Source: Winogradskya humida (GTDB taxonomy: Bacteria > Actinomycetota > Actinomycetes > Mycobacteriales > Micromonosporaceae). Taken from it: a stretch of DNA of 64,000 nt. A program made the position numbers and the translations under genes. The stretch spans positions 1 through 64,000 of the forward strand of contig NZ_BOMN01000063.1 in NCBI RefSeq assembly GCF_016862215.1. Reading direction: 5' to 3'. Below the pieces are notes generated by a model. That model did no database searches and was not told the origin of the DNA. It saw only the letters and a program-made list of their open reading frames with translations. Every line of letters starts with the position of its first letter. Within the stretch, counting starts at the first letter, position 1. This document shows, piece by piece, positions 62,693 through 64,000 of this stretch.

Positions 62693-64000
62693 ATGACCAT
62701 GCGAGGCGGGGCCCGGGCATGGGCGGTGTGGGGAATCGCTCTGTCTGCGTACGTCGTCGCGGTCCTGCATCGCACCTCGCTCGGTGTGGCCGGGCTCGAC
62801 GCGCAGCAGCGCTTCGGGATCGGCGCCGGCGCGCTCGCCTCGTTCGCCGTGCTGCAACTGCTCGTCTACGCCGGGCTACAGGTGCCGGTCGGGGTGCTGC
62901 TCGACCGGTTCGGGTCGCTGCGCCTGATCGTCGCCGGCGCGCTGATCATGGCGAGCGGGCAGCTGCTGATGGCGTTCGCCGACGGGCTCACCGGCGCGGT
63001 GATCGCCCGGGTGCTGGTCGGCGCGGGCGATGCCATGACTTTCATCAGCGTGCTGCGGCTGGTCCCGCAGTGGTTCCCGACCAAACGGGTGCCGGTGGTC
63101 AACCAGCTCAGCGGCATCGTCGGGCAGCTGGGCCAGGTGCTCAGCGCCGTGCCGCTGGCCGCGCTGCTCGCCGGGCCGGGCTGGACCACCGCGTTCGTCA
63201 GCGCTGCCGCGACCGGGCTCTTCGTGGCCATCCTCGCGCTGGTCGCGTTGCACGACACCCCGGAGCGCCGGGTCAACACGGGCGCGGCGATGTCCGCCCG
63301 CAAGCTCGGCCAGGACCTGCGCTCGGCCTGGCAGCACCCCGGCACCCGCCTGGGCCTGTGGACCCACTTCACCACCCAGTTCACGGGAACTGTCTTCGCG
63401 CTGATGTGGGGCTACCCGTTCCTGATCGCGGGCGAGGGGCTGTCCCGCGGCACGGCCAGCACCCTGCTCACGCTCTTCGTGCTCGTCGGCATGGTCGGCG
63501 GCCCGCTGATCGGTGTGGTGGTGCAGAAGCATCCGCTGCGCCGTTCGTGGGTGGTGCTCGGCGTGGTCGCCGGCAACGCGCTGGGCTGGGGGCTGGTGAT
63601 CGCGTGGCCCGGCCGTGCGCCGATGGCCGTGCTCCTGATCCTGGTCGTGGCGCTCGGATTGGGCGGCCCCGGCTCGATGATCGGCTTCGAGTTCGCCCGC
63701 ACGTTCAACCCGCCCAACCGTCTCGGCACGGCGACCGGCATCGTCAACGTCGGCGGCTTCGTCGCGTCGCTCATCACCATCGAGCTCGTGGGGCTGATCC
63801 TCGACGCCCGCACGGGTGGACGTGCCGATTACGACATCAGTGATTTCAAGGTAGCCATGTCCGTGCAATACGCTCTCATGGCCATCGGCGTGCTGGGCAT
63901 CCTGCGCACACGCCGGCTGGCCCGGCGGCGCATGGCCGCGGAGGGCGTGCACGTGCGCCCGCTTCGTGAAGCTCTGGCCGACCGTGGATGGTTTAGCTCC
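62693..64000 (+). CDS. MFS transporter (3' end outside window)
   Basis: Open from ATG 62693 (or 62699) to the window edge with no stop, at least 436 residues. Twelve helices are predicted: WAVWGIALSAYVVAVLHRTS at the start, LDRFGSLRLIVAGALIMASG at loop 2-3, RVLVGAGDAMTFISVLRLVP in helix 4, and a basic C-terminal stretch RTRRLARRRMAAEG. The sequence ggagt lies just before the first ATG. Its resemblance is to nitrate/sugar-phosphate-like antiporters, but the substrate is unknown. Confidence 0.87.
   Translation, partial: MTMRGGARAWAVWGIALSAYVVAVLHRTSLGVAGLDAQQRFGIGAGALASFAVLQLLVYAGLQVPVGVLLDRFGSLRLIVAGALIMASGQLLMAFADGLTGAVIARVLVGAGDAMTFISVLRLVPQWFPTKRVPVVNQLSGIVGQLGQVLSAVPLAALLAGPGWTTAFVSAAATGLFVAILALVALHDTPERRVNTGAAMSARKLGQDLRSAWQHPGTRLGLWTHFTTQFTGTVFALMWGYPFLIAGEGLSRGTASTLLTLFVLVGMVGGPLIGVVVQKHPLRRSWVVLGVVAGNALGWGLVIAWPGRAPMAVLLILVVALGLGGPGSMIGFEFARTFNPPNRLGTATGIVNVGGFVASLITIELVGLILDARTGGRADYDISDFKVAMSVQYALMAIGVLGILRTRRLARRRMAAEGVHVRPLREALADRGWFSS

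Overview
The window is about 70% G+C, is rich in GTG starts and 4-base start/stop overlaps, and carries actinobacterial families: SigE-type ECF sigma factor, Tat-secreted lactonase, discoidin-bearing GH87 glucanases and an MCP remnant. It looks like chromosomal DNA of a filamentous actinomycete, most likely Micromonosporaceae (Actinoplanes-like). No rRNA, tRNA, CRISPR array or intact transposase was seen.

Layout. 1-3905: a partial transglutaminase-like gene carrying a 15-bp minisatellite, a KDG kinase/KDPG aldolase pair, a small membrane protein and a zinc-free quinone oxidoreductase. 3916-10717: a GGDEF/EAL protein, a VOC protein, an ArsR-type regulator coupled to an MFS exporter with repetitive tails, a NUDIX hydrolase, TspO and a 48-aa membrane protein. 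10.9-19.6 kb: carbohydrate metabolism, with a GH13 glucosidase, two GT4 glycosyltransferases, a six-hairpin protein and a GH130 enzyme (the last three translationally coupled), then a secreted lactonase and a methyltransferase. 19.7-26.1 kb: a second GGDEF/EAL protein, a Gfo/Idh oxidoreductase and a merR-ychJ-kynU-amidohydrolase operon.

26.4-41.5 kb: an apparent alpha-1,3-glucan utilisation locus (LacI regulator, ABC importer, GH13 alpha-glucosidase, two secreted GH87 glucanases) lies between two 82%-identical copies of an unrecognised 120-aa gene that share about 120 bp of upstream sequence. 41.9-51.4 kb: an ECF sigma factor overlapping a membrane protein, a tandem pair of ~80-aa paralogs, a SulP-carbonic anhydrase fusion, a TetR/MFS pair with two matching operators, and pyruvate phosphate dikinase. 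51.7-57.9 kb: a three-gene cluster (GCS2/ATP-grasp fusion, asparagine-synthase-like amidotransferase, S9 peptidase) that resembles the NAGGN dipeptide osmolyte trio but has a different first enzyme. 57.8-64 kb: a DHA2 exporter with divergent TetR and two matching operators, an epoxide-hydrolase-like enzyme, a CocE-like hydrolase, and an MFS gene running off the window.

A recurring peculiarity is short tandem repeats at or near gene ends (periods 15, 18, 24, 30, 32 and 39 bp). Two convergent junctions each hold exactly three 32-bp units that include the stop codons. In-frame arrays extend or interrupt several proteins. Two genes that run off the window (1-573 minus, 62693-64000 plus) and several corrected starts were read directly from the sequence.
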